Assembly (NCBI RefSeq): GCF_001884065.1
Contig: NZ_MACH01000055.1
Location: 1-64,000 of the forward strand
Reading direction: 5' to 3'
Source of the DNA: Bacillus proteolyticus
GTDB lineage: Bacteria > Bacillota > Bacilli > Bacillales > Bacillaceae_G
DNA length: 64,000 nucleotides
The number at the start of each line of letters is the position of its first letter. The stretch's first letter is position 1. Below the pieces are notes generated by a model. It was not told the origin of the DNA. It saw only the letters and a list, made by a program, of their open reading frames with translations, and did not search any database. Below are positions 39,716 to 48,583 of this stretch, one piece after another. Both the position numbers and the translations under genes were made by a program.

Positions 39716-40219
39716 ATGAAAAAGTGGATCTTTGCAATCGTTATCGTAATCGTTGCTAGCGGAATATATGGGGCGTATGTTTATAATAAAGCAATGGAAA
39801 AGAAAATTCCTAAAGAGGCAAAATCTGTAGAAATTGCTAAAGAAAAAGCAAAGCTTACAAAGGTAAAATCTGTGGATTATTATAATGGAAATTCTTCATA
39901 TACAGTCGTGCAGGGTGTAGACGAAAAAGGAGAACAAATTATTGTTTGGGTGCCTGATAAAAAAGGAAATGTCCTTGTGAAGAAAAAGAGCGAAGGTATT
40001 TCAGAAAAAGCTGCTTTGCAAAAATTGGCTGAACAAGCTACAGGAGAAGGTGCTGAGCCGAAGCCGAAACCAAAAGAAGTCATAAAAGTAAAATTAGGTG
40101 CTCAAAACGATATTCCATTGTGGGAAATTACATATATTGATCAGGAAGATCGTTATACGTATTACTATTTAGAGTTTCAAAATGGGGTTTATGCTGGACA
40201 CTACAGCATTGAAAAATAG
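39716..40219 (+). CDS. ypmB: YpmB, TseB-like cell wall elongation factor
   Basis: A 167-residue membrane-anchored protein: an N-terminal transmembrane segment (residues 4-24, IFAIVIVIVASGIYGAYVY) and two PepSY-like extracytoplasmic units. In B. subtilis YpmB (TseB) binds PBP2A and influences rod elongation. A proline/lysine linker (PKPKPK) separates the two domains. It is followed by aspB after 18 bases. Confidence 0.85.
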   Translation: MKKWIFAIVIVIVASGIYGAYVYNKAMEKKIPKEAKSVEIAKEKAKLTKVKSVDYYNGNSSYTVVQGVDEKGEQIIVWVPDKKGNVLVKKKSEGISEKAALQKLAEQATGEGAEPKPKPKEVIKVKLGAQNDIPLWEITYIDQEDRYTYYYLEFQNGVYAGHYSIEK

Positions 40220-40237
40220 ATGTAGGGGGAACTACAA

Positions 40238-41425
40238 ATGAAATTAGCAAAGCGAGTAGCTGCTTTAACACCATCTGCAACTTTAGAAATTACAGCAAAG
40301 GCACAAGCATTAAAAGCAGAAGGTCATGATGTAATTGGATTAGGAGCAGGAGAACCTGACTTTAATACGCCAGAACATATTATGGATGCTGCGCATAAAG
40401 CGATGTTAGAAGGACATACGAAGTATACACCAACAGGTGGATTACAAGCGTTAAAACAAGAAATTGTGAAGAAGTTTACTCGTGATCAAGGAATTGTGTA
40501 TGATCCATCTGAAATTATTGTATGTAATGGTGCCAAGCATGCATTATATACATTATTCCAAGTGTTACTTGATGAAGGAGATGAAGTTATCATTCCAACT
40601 CCTTATTGGGTAAGTTATCCTGAGCAAGTAAAGCTTGCTGGTGGTAAACCAGTTTATGTAGAAGGTCTAGAAGGCAATGAGTACAAAATTACAGCAAAGC
40701 AGCTGCGTGAGGCAATTACAGAGAAAACGAAAGCAGTTATTATTAATTCACCGAGCAATCCAACAGGGATGATTTACAGCAAAGAAGAATTACAACAGCT
40801 TGGAGAAGTATGTTTAGAGCATGATATCTTAATCGTTTCAGATGAGATTTATGAAAAATTAATTTATGGTGACGCGGAATATACTTCAATTGCCCAGCTT
40901 TCTAATGCATTGAAAGAACAAACACTTATTATTAATGGTGTATCTAAATCACATTCTATGACAGGTTGGCGTATTGGATATGCAGCAGGAAATAAGCAGC
41001 TTATTAAAGCGATGACGAACTTAGCGAGTCATAGTACGTCAAACCCTACTTCAATTGCTCAATACGGTGCAATTGCTGCGTATGCAGGCTCACAAGAACC
41101 TGTAGAAACAATGCGTCAAGCGTTTGAAGAAAGATTGAACATTATTTATGATAAATTAATTCAAATTCCTGGTTTTACTTGCATTAAGCCACAAGGTGCT
41201 TTTTACTTGTTCCCAAATGTAAAAGAAGCCGTAGCATTAGCTGGGTATGATACAGTTGATGAGTGGGCAAAAGCATTATTAGAAGAAGAAAAGGTGGCTC
41301 TTGTTCCAGGTACAGGATTTGGTGCACCAAATAACGTTCGATTATCGTATGCGACATCTCTTGAGCAAGTTGAGAAAGCATTAGAACGAATTCATACGTT
41401 CATGAAAAGTAAAGTACAGGCTTAA
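40238..41425 (+). CDS. aspB: Aspartate aminotransferase
   Basis: A PLP-dependent class I aminotransferase (fold type I, subgroup Ib) interconverting aspartate and oxaloacetate with 2-oxoglutarate. The PLP lysine is in NGVSKSHSMTGWRIGYA; NSPSNPTG and SDEIYEKL are other signatures. 395 residues. The conserved ypmA-ypmB-aspB order matches B. subtilis. GTAGGGGG precedes the ATG. Confidence 0.95.
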   Translation: MKLAKRVAALTPSATLEITAKAQALKAEGHDVIGLGAGEPDFNTPEHIMDAAHKAMLEGHTKYTPTGGLQALKQEIVKKFTRDQGIVYDPSEIIVCNGAKHALYTLFQVLLDEGDEVIIPTPYWVSYPEQVKLAGGKPVYVEGLEGNEYKITAKQLREAITEKTKAVIINSPSNPTGMIYSKEELQQLGEVCLEHDILIVSDEIYEKLIYGDAEYTSIAQLSNALKEQTLIINGVSKSHSMTGWRIGYAAGNKQLIKAMTNLASHSTSNPTSIAQYGAIAAYAGSQEPVETMRQAFEERLNIIYDKLIQIPGFTCIKPQGAFYLFPNVKEAVALAGYDTVDEWAKALLEEEKVALVPGTGFGAPNNVRLSYATSLEQVEKALERIHTFMKSKVQA

Positions 41426-41452
41426 TCGTCTGTTTCTTGTAGTAAATGGAAA

Positions 41453-41483
41453 AAAACCTCTCTATATATAGGGAGGTTTTTTT
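41453..41483 (+). terminator. Terminator of ypmA-ypmB-aspB
   Basis: AAAACCTCTC (41453-41462) pairs with GGGAGGTTTT (41471-41480, one G-U), followed by T. Confidence 0.85.
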
Positions 41484-41546
41484 GACGAATTGTGGCAAAA
41501 AGAAATGGCTAAAGGTGTGTTATACTAGAAAGCGAGGTGTTTGGTG

Positions 41547-42254
41547 ATGAAAAAGAAAATGATGTTACAATGGTTTGAACAGGGAAGCATAGCGATTCCT
41601 AAATTGCTTATGATGCATTATAAAAAGCTAGGTTTAAATGAGACGGAATTTATGGTAGTACTTCATGTACACACATTTTTAGAATCAGGTAATTCGTTCC
41701 CGACTCCTTCAGAGATTTCAGAACGGATGACGATAACAGAAATGAAATGCATGGAAGTGATTCAGATTTTAATCCAAAAAGGCTTTTTAGCACTAGAAGG
41801 TGGACGAAGATCTGAAGCGATGATGTGTGAAAGTTATTCTTTACAACCACTATGGGAAAAAATATTGCACTTTTTAATGAATGAATCTATAGAGGAAGAG
41901 CAAAAAGAACAAAAACAAATTCAAGTAAATTTATATACAGTATTTGAAAAGGAATTCGGAAGACCACTTTCGCCATTTGAATGTGAAACATTAGGGATGT
42001 GGGAAGATCAAGATCAACACCATCCAAATTTAATTCAAGCGGCTCTTCGTGAAGCTGTTATGAGTGGTAAACTTAATTTCCGGTATATTGATCGTATTTT
42101 GTTTGAGTGGAAAAAGAACGGAATTAAAACGGTAGATCAAGCGCAAAATCAAGGCCAGAAATTTAGAGCGAATCAACAACGCACGCAACAAACGACAAAA
42201 CAAGAGACGAAATTTACTGGGAAAGTGCCTTTTTATAATTGGTTGGAGCAGTAG
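41547..42254 (+). CDS. dnaD: DNA replication protein DnaD
   Basis: A primosome component that acts with DnaB/DnaI to load the replicative helicase and remodels DNA. 235 residues: an N-terminal winged-helix domain (LNETEFMVVLHVHTFLESGNSFPTP) and a C-terminal DnaD-like domain (FEKEFGRPLSPFECETLGMW), with a glutamine-rich disordered tail. ATG 41547 follows GAGGTG; GTG 41544 or TTG 41541 are alternatives. First gene of dnaD-nth-ypoC. Confidence 0.95.
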   Translation: MKKKMMLQWFEQGSIAIPKLLMMHYKKLGLNETEFMVVLHVHTFLESGNSFPTPSEISERMTITEMKCMEVIQILIQKGFLALEGGRRSEAMMCESYSLQPLWEKILHFLMNESIEEEQKEQKQIQVNLYTVFEKEFGRPLSPFECETLGMWEDQDQHHPNLIQAALREAVMSGKLNFRYIDRILFEWKKNGIKTVDQAQNQGQKFRANQQRTQQTTKQETKFTGKVPFYNWLEQ

Positions 42255-42269
42255 TGTAGGAGGAAAGAT

Positions 42270-42917
42270 ATGTTGAACAAAACGCAAATTCGTTATTGTT
42301 TAGATACAATGGCGGATATGTATCCAGAAGCGCATTGTGAATTAATTCATGATAATCCATTTGAACTTGTAATCGCAGTGGCATTATCTGCACAATGCAC
42401 AGATGCACTTGTGAATAAAGTGACGAAAAACTTATTTCAAAAATATAAAACACCAGAAGATTATTTAAGTGTGTCTTTAGAAGAATTACAACAAGATATA
42501 CGTTCCATTGGATTGTTTCGAAATAAGGCGAAAAATATTCAAAAATTGTGCCGGATGTTACTAGATGATTATAACGGGAAGGTTCCAGAAGACCGTGACG
42601 AGCTGACGAAATTACCAGGAGTAGGGAGGAAGACAGCGAATGTAGTTGTTTCGGTAGCATTTGGAATTCCAGCGATTGCTGTTGATACGCATGTAGAGAG
42701 AGTAAGTAAACGGTTAGCAATTTGTAGATGGAAAGATTCTGTGTTAGAAGTGGAAAAGACGTTGATGAAGAAGATTCCAATGGATGAGTGGGGAGTTACA
42801 CACCATCGTATGATTTTCTTTGGACGTTATTACTGTAAGGCGCAGCGACCACAATGTGAAGAGTGCCGATTACTAGAAATATGTCGTGAAGGAAAGAAAC
42901 GAATGAAGGGGAAATAA
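42270..42917 (+). CDS. nth: Endonuclease III
   Basis: A DNA glycosylase/AP lyase removing oxidised pyrimidines. Helix-hairpin-helix LPGVGRKTANVV with the catalytic lysine, VDTHVERVSKRL with the catalytic aspartate, and a C-terminal [4Fe-4S] loop with cysteines in CKAQRPQCEECRLLEIC. 215 residues. GTAGGAGGAAAG precedes the ATG. Co-transcribed with dnaD and ypoC. Confidence 0.97.
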   Translation: MLNKTQIRYCLDTMADMYPEAHCELIHDNPFELVIAVALSAQCTDALVNKVTKNLFQKYKTPEDYLSVSLEELQQDIRSIGLFRNKAKNIQKLCRMLLDDYNGKVPEDRDELTKLPGVGRKTANVVVSVAFGIPAIAVDTHVERVSKRLAICRWKDSVLEVEKTLMKKIPMDEWGVTHHRMIFFGRYYCKAQRPQCEECRLLEICREGKKRMKGK

Positions 42918-42920
42918 AGG

Positions 42921-43439
42921 ATGGAGCGAGTTATAGAAATACCGAAAGAGTTTCGGTACGTACCATTTTTTAAAAAGAGTGCAAATTCGATTACGTATAA
43001 TACAGACCAGTCTTTTGAAGAAATAATACAAAATACTTACTTTATATTTGATATTGAAAGACAATATGAGCCGTGGAATGAAATTGAAACAAGTATTCCA
43101 GGGGTGTTAAATGTATGGAAAAGCAGGCATGAAGAAATTGCTACACTATTTCGAAACCGAAAAAAACAAGAAGCTGAGGGCCCGATGATTCTTTTTGCAG
43201 CACACTTGCTATCGATTGTATATTGGCTAAATGAGAAGCCTGTTCATAGTTTGAATGAGATGCAAGTAAATACGAATGAATTGGAAGTACAACCTGTTAA
43301 TTTTATAGAACGATACTCATTTATTATAAAGAAACCGAGTAATTATCATTCGTATATTCAATTAGCACAGTTGTATATTGAAATAGAAAAGCTATATGTT
43401 AAGAAAATGATAACAAAAAAGAAGTCCTTTTCTCGTTAA
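42921..43439 (+). CDS. ypoC: YpoC family protein
   Basis: A 172-residue soluble protein located exactly as ypoC in B. subtilis, between nth and ponA. Visible features are a basic C-terminal tail (KKMITKKKSFSR) and central hydrophobic helices (ILFAAHLLSIVYWLNEKP). It begins 3 bases after nth. No function is known. A shared hairpin separates it from convergent ponA. Confidence 0.8.
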   Translation: MERVIEIPKEFRYVPFFKKSANSITYNTDQSFEEIIQNTYFIFDIERQYEPWNEIETSIPGVLNVWKSRHEEIATLFRNRKKQEAEGPMILFAAHLLSIVYWLNEKPVHSLNEMQVNTNELEVQPVNFIERYSFIIKKPSNYHSYIQLAQLYIEIEKLYVKKMITKKKSFSR

Positions 43440-43458
43440 GAGTAAGGACTTCTTTTTT
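43415..43458. terminator. Shared terminator of ypoC and ponA
   Basis: A 15-bp perfect stem (core GAAGTCCTT/AAGGACTTC; 43415-43429 with 43444-43458) with A and T runs on opposite sides; it overlaps the end of ypoC and serves both convergent units. Confidence 0.85.
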
Positions 43459-43462
43459 GTCA

Positions 43463-46177
43463 TTAAGACTCTGATGTAACAACATCTCCGTCTGCGTGAG
43501 GTGTATCTCCTCCGGGATTCTGTTGGTGCTGCTCTTCTTCAGCTTTTTTTCTGGCTTCTTCTTCAGCTTTTCTCTTAGCTTCTTCTTCAGCTTTTTTCTT
43601 AGCTTCTTCGTCAGCTTTTTTCTTAGCTTCTTCGTCAGCCTTCTTCTTAGCCTCTTCTTCAGCAGCTTTCTTTTGAGCTTCTTCTTGCTGTTTACGTTGT
43701 TGTTCTTGTTGCTGTTGTTGCTGTTGTTGTTTACGCTGATCTTCGTCAGCTTTTTTTGTAGCTTCTTCTTGTTTTAGTTTATCTTCATTGGCCTTTTTCT
43801 GGGCCTCTTCGTCAGCCTTTTTCTTAGCTTCTTCGTCAGCTTTCTTCTTAGCCTCTTCGTCAGCTGTTTTCGCATCTGGAGTTCCGCCAGGCGCAGTGAA
43901 TGATGCACCAATTGCAGGACTTGTTCCAGTACCTTTTTTCGCTACTACAGAGAAGCTGTAAGTAACACCTGGTTTAATACCACCAAGAGTAGCTGTCGTA
44001 CCGCTTACTGACAAGCTACCACTAGAACCGTCAGTAGCTTTATAGCTTGCTGCGTATGCATCAACATTTGATGATGGTCCAGACCAGTTCAGTGTCACTG
44101 TGCTAGCACCATCGAAAGCGACATTAAGGCCACTAGGTGGATCTACTTTAATTTCTTTAACTGCATCTTTTTTCGCACCTTTAATGTACAGTTCTCCATT
44201 TAATTCTTGTACAGAAGAAGGGCGCTCGAAACGAGATTTATCTGTAGCGAATTTGCTCATCATCACTTGGAACATTTGCTGAGCAATTCTAGTAGAACGA
44301 TCTCCAATGTAATTTTCTGCACTATCTTTTTCATAACCGGTCCATACAGCCATTGTATATTGAGGCGTATATCCTGCGAACCAACTATCTCTGTTTGCAT
44401 CTGCTGGAATATCGTATTTTTTAATAACAGATTTATCAAAGTTTTGTGTTCCTGTTTTACCAGCAACGTCAAAACCAGGAACATAAGCCGTTGGGCCAGT
44501 ACCACCACTACCAGGTTTTACAACATCACGAAGTACATCGGTAACCATGTAAGCTGTATAATCGTGCATTGCTCGTTTTTCTTTCGGCTTAAAGCTTTTC
44601 TTTTTCCCATCTGGGAAAATAACTTCTTTAACGAAATGAGGCTTATTGTACATACCGTCATTTCCAAATGCTGCATAAGCTCCAGCGACATCTAACGGAG
44701 AGCTTTCATTACTACCAATTGCAGTTGATTCAAATACAGTATCATCTTTAAATGTCATGCCTAGATCTTTGGCGAATGCTTTTGATTTATCAAGCCCGAC
44801 CGCTTGAGCTGTTTTTAAAGCAGGAATATTTAAAGATTTTTTTAGTGCGTCACGTAGGGAGACATCTCCTTTATAACTGTTTGTAGCATTTTTAATTTTT
44901 GTACCATCAGAGTATGTGTACTCTGAGTCATTTAATTGATGGTACGTAGACCATTGTAGATTTTCAATAGCTGGACCATAGTCAAAAATAGGTTTCATTG
45001 TTGAACCAACTTGACGTTTTAAATCGATAGCCATGTTGTGTCCTTTAAATGTTGATTTGTTTTCTTTACGACCGGCACCGACTGCACGAACTTCTCCAGT
45101 TTTCGTATCCATAAATACAAATGAACCTTGGAATTGATCATTTGGATATTTAATAAGATTTCCATCCATTATTTTATCTGCATAATCTTGAGCTTCAAGG
45201 TCAAGATTTGTATGGATTATTAAACCATCAGAGCCAATATTCACATCAGGTATCTCTTTTTCTACTTCTTTGAAAACGGCATCTAAATATGCTTGATAAG
45301 GCATTTCAGTTGCATCTGAAGATGGAAGAAGACCTTCTTTTACAGAGATTTGCATAGCTTCGTTCATTTCTTGTTTTGTAATGTAGCCATGACGATTCAT
45401 TAATGTTAGTACAACATTACGACGATTTGTTGCTCGTTCAACATTTTCTGGTTTTGTTGGATCATAAATGTTAGGACCTTGGGGTAAACCAGCGAGCATT
45501 GCAGCTTCATGTAACTTTAAGTCTTTTAAGTCTTTGTTGTAGTATTTTTTTGCTGCAGTTGCAATACCATACGAACGGTTACCTAAGTTGATTTTATTTA
45601 AGTACATTTCTAGAATTTCATGTTTAGAGTACTGTTGCTCTAATTTATAAGATAAGTACCATTCTTGCACTTTTCTCTTTGCGGTTTTTTCCATCGTTAG
45701 GAAATAGTTTTTAACTACTTGCTGTGTAATTGTACTACCACCTTGTGATCCGAAACCACCAGTGACATTTTCCATAACTGCTTTTGTAGTACGTTTAAAA
45801 TCAATTCCATTATGGTCATAGAAGCGTGAATCTTCAGTCGCAAGGAAGGCATTTTCAACTACTTTTGGAATTTGTTCATATGTAACATGGGTTCGTTTTT
45901 CAGCACCGTATTCATAGAAGAAATTCCCGTTTTTATCAAGGAATTTTGTTGATAAAGGATTGACAAGTTTTGATTTGTCTAATTTCGGAGCGTCCTTTAC
46001 CATAACAAAGAAAGCTGAAACGCCGGCAACGAGTCCGACGATACTAAGAAGTAGAAAACCTATAAGGAATTTCTTGAAAAAGGAACCTTTTTTCTTTGGT
46101 TTTTCTTCTTTATTTGTTTCTTTCGTTTGATTTTTTACATGATTTCGTTCTGTACGAGAACGATAATTATCTGACAT
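43463..46177 (-). CDS. ponA: Class A penicillin-binding protein 1A/1B
   Basis: A bifunctional peptidoglycan synthase, 904 residues: cytoplasmic basic tail, transmembrane anchor near residues 35-57, GT51 glycosyltransferase domain (EDSRFYDHNGID, GGSTITQQVVKN), transpeptidase domain with SxxK in GSTMKP, SLN and KTGT, a fibronectin type III domain (about 695-755), and a 145-residue low-complexity tail of KKKADEEA-like and glutamine repeats. The tail is extracytoplasmic and much longer than strictly required. Start ATG 46177 follows GGTAGGAGAAAG on the minus strand; recU lies upstream in the same operon. Confidence 0.95.
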   Translation of the reverse strand: MSDNYRSRTERNHVKNQTKETNKEEKPKKKGSFFKKFLIGFLLLSIVGLVAGVSAFFVMVKDAPKLDKSKLVNPLSTKFLDKNGNFFYEYGAEKRTHVTYEQIPKVVENAFLATEDSRFYDHNGIDFKRTTKAVMENVTGGFGSQGGSTITQQVVKNYFLTMEKTAKRKVQEWYLSYKLEQQYSKHEILEMYLNKINLGNRSYGIATAAKKYYNKDLKDLKLHEAAMLAGLPQGPNIYDPTKPENVERATNRRNVVLTLMNRHGYITKQEMNEAMQISVKEGLLPSSDATEMPYQAYLDAVFKEVEKEIPDVNIGSDGLIIHTNLDLEAQDYADKIMDGNLIKYPNDQFQGSFVFMDTKTGEVRAVGAGRKENKSTFKGHNMAIDLKRQVGSTMKPIFDYGPAIENLQWSTYHQLNDSEYTYSDGTKIKNATNSYKGDVSLRDALKKSLNIPALKTAQAVGLDKSKAFAKDLGMTFKDDTVFESTAIGSNESSPLDVAGAYAAFGNDGMYNKPHFVKEVIFPDGKKKSFKPKEKRAMHDYTAYMVTDVLRDVVKPGSGGTGPTAYVPGFDVAGKTGTQNFDKSVIKKYDIPADANRDSWFAGYTPQYTMAVWTGYEKDSAENYIGDRSTRIAQQMFQVMMSKFATDKSRFERPSSVQELNGELYIKGAKKDAVKEIKVDPPSGLNVAFDGASTVTLNWSGPSSNVDAYAASYKATDGSSGSLSVSGTTATLGGIKPGVTYSFSVVAKKGTGTSPAIGASFTAPGGTPDAKTADEEAKKKADEEAKKKADEEAQKKANEDKLKQEEATKKADEDQRKQQQQQQQQEQQRKQQEEAQKKAAEEEAKKKADEEAKKKADEEAKKKAEEEAKRKAEEEARKKAEEEQHQQNPGGDTPHADGDVVTSES
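43535..43865 (-). repeat. Tandem 24-base low-complexity repeats in ponA
   Basis: Codons for the 8-residue unit KKKADEEA (and KKKAEEEA) recur many times in the ponA 3' region with an intervening CAG/CAA glutamine tract. Near-identical 24-base units make slippage or unequal recombination likely. Confidence 0.8.
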
Positions 46178-46242
46178 TATACTTTCTCCTACCTTTCATT
46201 CTCTCCCCAAAAGTCGAAAAAAGAGCCTTAGTGATGACTCTA

Positions 46243-46845
46243 TCACGAAAAATAAACCGTGTCTAGTACGCGGATATAATCAATTCGAGGGTGAAAACCG
46301 CATGATAATAAAGATCCATGCTCTTCTATTTCTTGTTTTGTAATCGATTTACGTCCACCAGTATTTTGACGATTCCAAAATGCAATAATATGTTTTGCAT
46401 CTAATAAATAAAATTCATCAAAAAGTGTAAATTTAATAATAACAAATGCAATTCCATTATGAGCGATTACTTGCTTCATATGCTCAATTTGATGAAGGTG
46501 GAAGTTTTGAAGTGGAAAACTGGTTTTGTTTTTTGTTTCTTTTGCTTCAAAATCGATGTATTTCCCTTTGTATACACCGTTGTAATCTGTTGTAGAAGGT
46601 TGTTTGAAATACGCTTCTTTTACCACTGCAGCACTTCGAGCGGGGTAATCTACTTTTACAATTTGAAGAGGTGTAGGTTTTTTATGTACGCATGCAATAT
46701 TATGGGTTAAGTAATATTGATTGGTTTCATTCAATTCCTCTTCAAGGGACATACCTCTATTACTGTAAGTATGTTTTTTTATTGGTGTTTTATGGGGTTG
46801 TGAAGCTTGATCGTACCTTTTTCCATTTGGGTAACGAATGGTCAT
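46243..46845 (-). CDS. recU: Holliday junction resolvase RecU
   Basis: Resolves recombination intermediates and modulates RecA. 200 residues with the catalytic PD-(E/D)xK-like core: FDGVYKG-like [20 protein letters not shown] contains the aspartate, glutamate and lysine. ATG 46845 is at the divergent junction with yppC. The recU-ponA pairing is conserved in Bacillus, staphylococci and streptococci. Confidence 0.96.
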   Translation of the reverse strand: MTIRYPNGKRYDQASQPHKTPIKKHTYSNRGMSLEEELNETNQYYLTHNIACVHKKPTPLQIVKVDYPARSAAVVKEAYFKQPSTTDYNGVYKGKYIDFEAKETKNKTSFPLQNFHLHQIEHMKQVIAHNGIAFVIIKFTLFDEFYLLDAKHIIAFWNRQNTGGRKSITKQEIEEHGSLLSCGFHPRIDYIRVLDTVYFS

Positions 46846-46947
46846 ATTGTGTCCACTCCCAACTTGTTAAGAATTACTTACAAAGGTGATTATATCAAAA
46901 AATGAAAAAAGATGTGACCTTTTTCTAGAAAGGTATGGTACTTATTC

Positions 46948-47973
46948 ATGTTTAGCTGGAACGATTACGAAAAAATTAAGCAAAACCGTAATGATATTTT
47001 GTGTACAGAAGAGGAGAAAGCTATAGTTCTTAATATTAAGGAGAGAACGGATATAGCTAACGTAGATAACATTTCACGTACACAATCTTACCAAGAATAT
47101 TATTTGAGAAATAAAGAAATTAGGTGGTCTTTTTTAGCGAGTATGGTCTCAAGGAATGGGGGATGGAATATGACCGATTTAGAAGGAGAATATTATTCTA
47201 ATCTTCTACCCCAAACAGTTAAGAGACGATTATTTCTTTGTTATGAGAAAGCCAATTGGCTCATTTTTTTAGATGCATTCCCTCAACTATTACTGTATGA
47301 AGAAAGTAAAAGGCGATGTGAGCCGCTCTTTCATTTGTTACAATTTTTTAACATATCAATTTTTATGGAAAAAGAATGGTCATATTTCTGGGAGAAAAAA
47401 GATATCAATAGGCTTATGACGGCGCTTATTATTAATGAACAAAATAAAATTCAAAAACCAGTAATCGAGAATACATACTTTCAAAAACATGTATTTGATA
47501 CGGCAGTGTTCAAATTTCAAGAAATACTTCACATTAGTGCAGTTGTTTTTCCGATGATGGAAGGGAGAATGTATGGGTTTTCAGTTTATCAATTTGAAAC
47601 GTTACAAAAACGTATAGAACTTGGGAAGAAGTTAGCTTGGTTATTGTTTCATTCAAAGTATAAAGATTCTTTTTATAAGTTTGCATTGCAAACTAGGCAT
47701 ACGGGATCAAGGATGGATTATGAATGTAATATAAGAGAGGTTAGACAATCAAGTACACCGGCTCTTAGAGATGTGTACGCTATTGTCGCTCACGAAAAAT
47801 TAATTGAAAAAGATTGGTTTAGTGAAGGGATGGAAATGGAGTCTTTATTTGTACTTGAAAAGCCAAAGGGGGAAATTAATATAACAGAATGGTATAGAAT
47901 GAAGAGGGAGCAAATACACACTCTTTCTATATTAAGTAGTTTTGTTAAAAGAATAGATGAGTTCATGATATAA
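46948..47973 (+). CDS. yppC: YppC-like DUF2515 protein
   Basis: 341 residues, DUF2515 family by position (divergent from recU as yppC in B. subtilis) and by recalled motifs such as NISRTQSYQEYYLRNKEI and WSFLASMVSRNGGWNMTDL. It is rich in aromatic residues and lacks a signal peptide. AGAAAGGT precedes ATG 46948. The function is unknown. Its stop codon lies in a long hairpin. Confidence 0.8.
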   Translation: MFSWNDYEKIKQNRNDILCTEEEKAIVLNIKERTDIANVDNISRTQSYQEYYLRNKEIRWSFLASMVSRNGGWNMTDLEGEYYSNLLPQTVKRRLFLCYEKANWLIFLDAFPQLLLYEESKRRCEPLFHLLQFFNISIFMEKEWSYFWEKKDINRLMTALIINEQNKIQKPVIENTYFQKHVFDTAVFKFQEILHISAVVFPMMEGRMYGFSVYQFETLQKRIELGKKLAWLLFHSKYKDSFYKFALQTRHTGSRMDYECNIREVRQSSTPALRDVYAIVAHEKLIEKDWFSEGMEMESLFVLEKPKGEINITEWYRMKREQIHTLSILSSFVKRIDEFMI

Positions 47974-48325
47974 TCAAAAAGTCCCGCTTTCCTACATGAA
48001 GGCGGGGCTTCTTGATTAAAAGTAATATGTTCTTCAACAAATTACTTTTTACTTCGCTATTTGCCGGCAGTACGACTTTAACCTCAGCACTTATCGAAAG
48101 CGAATAGGGAAGGTTGGACTGGAAATTAGCTATTTGTAAAAGCCACTTTGGTTAAAGGGGCATTTTATCCTGCTATTTGTGGGCGGTAAAACTCCCACCT
48201 CAAAATTCGGCTGGAGCAAAGAAGTTAGGTGGAAGCCTTGCTGCCCGTAAACGCTCGATTAGTGAAGGCTAATAATCAGTGGGGGATGAACAAAACCCTC
48301 ACTGATTAAAGTTTCACTTTATGTA
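47971..48325 (+). repeat. Structured repeat region B (cereus-group repeat type)
   Basis: These 345 bases hold no plus-strand gene but several palindromic units: TAATCAA..GTCCCGC (47971-47987) with GCGGGGC..TTGATTA (48002-48018); AAAAGTAAT/ATTACTTTT (48018-48026/48040-48048, T run, possible terminator); a GGGCGG/CTGCCC-closed segment near 48183-48246 containing CCCACCT/AGGTGGA; and a final unit 48256-48321 with CGATTAGTGAAGGCTAAT, a 12-bp hairpin (48274-48285/48296-48307) and AAAGTTTCACTTTA. That last unit shares flanks with repeats at 28.1 kb. The sspM-like stop codon lies in its last bases. Confidence 0.7.
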
Positions 48326-48423
48326 GCGGGGAAATTTGGACCATCAAGCTTTGGATTACCAGTCTCAGGTTTGTTTTGTTGTTTGTTTTGTTTTTTCTTT
48401 TTTTCATTTTTATTTTTTGCCAT
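48319..48423 (-). CDS. SspM-like acid-soluble spore protein
   Basis: A 34-residue basic protein too short for usual gene calling: MAKNKNEKKKKQNKQQ with an end KLDGPNFPAT, resembling SspM of B. subtilis (34 residues, ending KLGGPNRPST as recalled). It lies just after yppC as sspM does. AAAGGAGGTG on the minus strand gives best spacing to ATG 48423; ATG 48426 is adjacent. Minor forespore small acid-soluble protein, presumably sigma-G dependent (family knowledge). Confidence 0.65.
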   Translation of the reverse strand: MAKNKNEKKKKQNKQQNKPETGNPKLDGPNFPAT

Positions 48424-48583
48424 CATAATACACCTCCTTTTTGTATTGTTACCATTTCTAAAAATGGCATACAAAATGATTTCTTTGACGAATATCAACT
48501 AGTTTTGTCATGTGAGCAGGAGTAACCAATCAATCGGCGAAATTACATGACAAAGGAAAGGCAAAGAAGGGGGCGTTTTAAAT

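Noticed and set aside
42214-42780. Minus-strand ORF of 188 codons antisense to nth
   Set aside because: Serine/leucine-rich shadow composition, no start context; nth is unmistakable on the plus strand.
43496-43777. Plus-strand F/S-rich ORF opposite the ponA tail
   Set aside because: It is the reverse translation of the KKKADEEA repeats.
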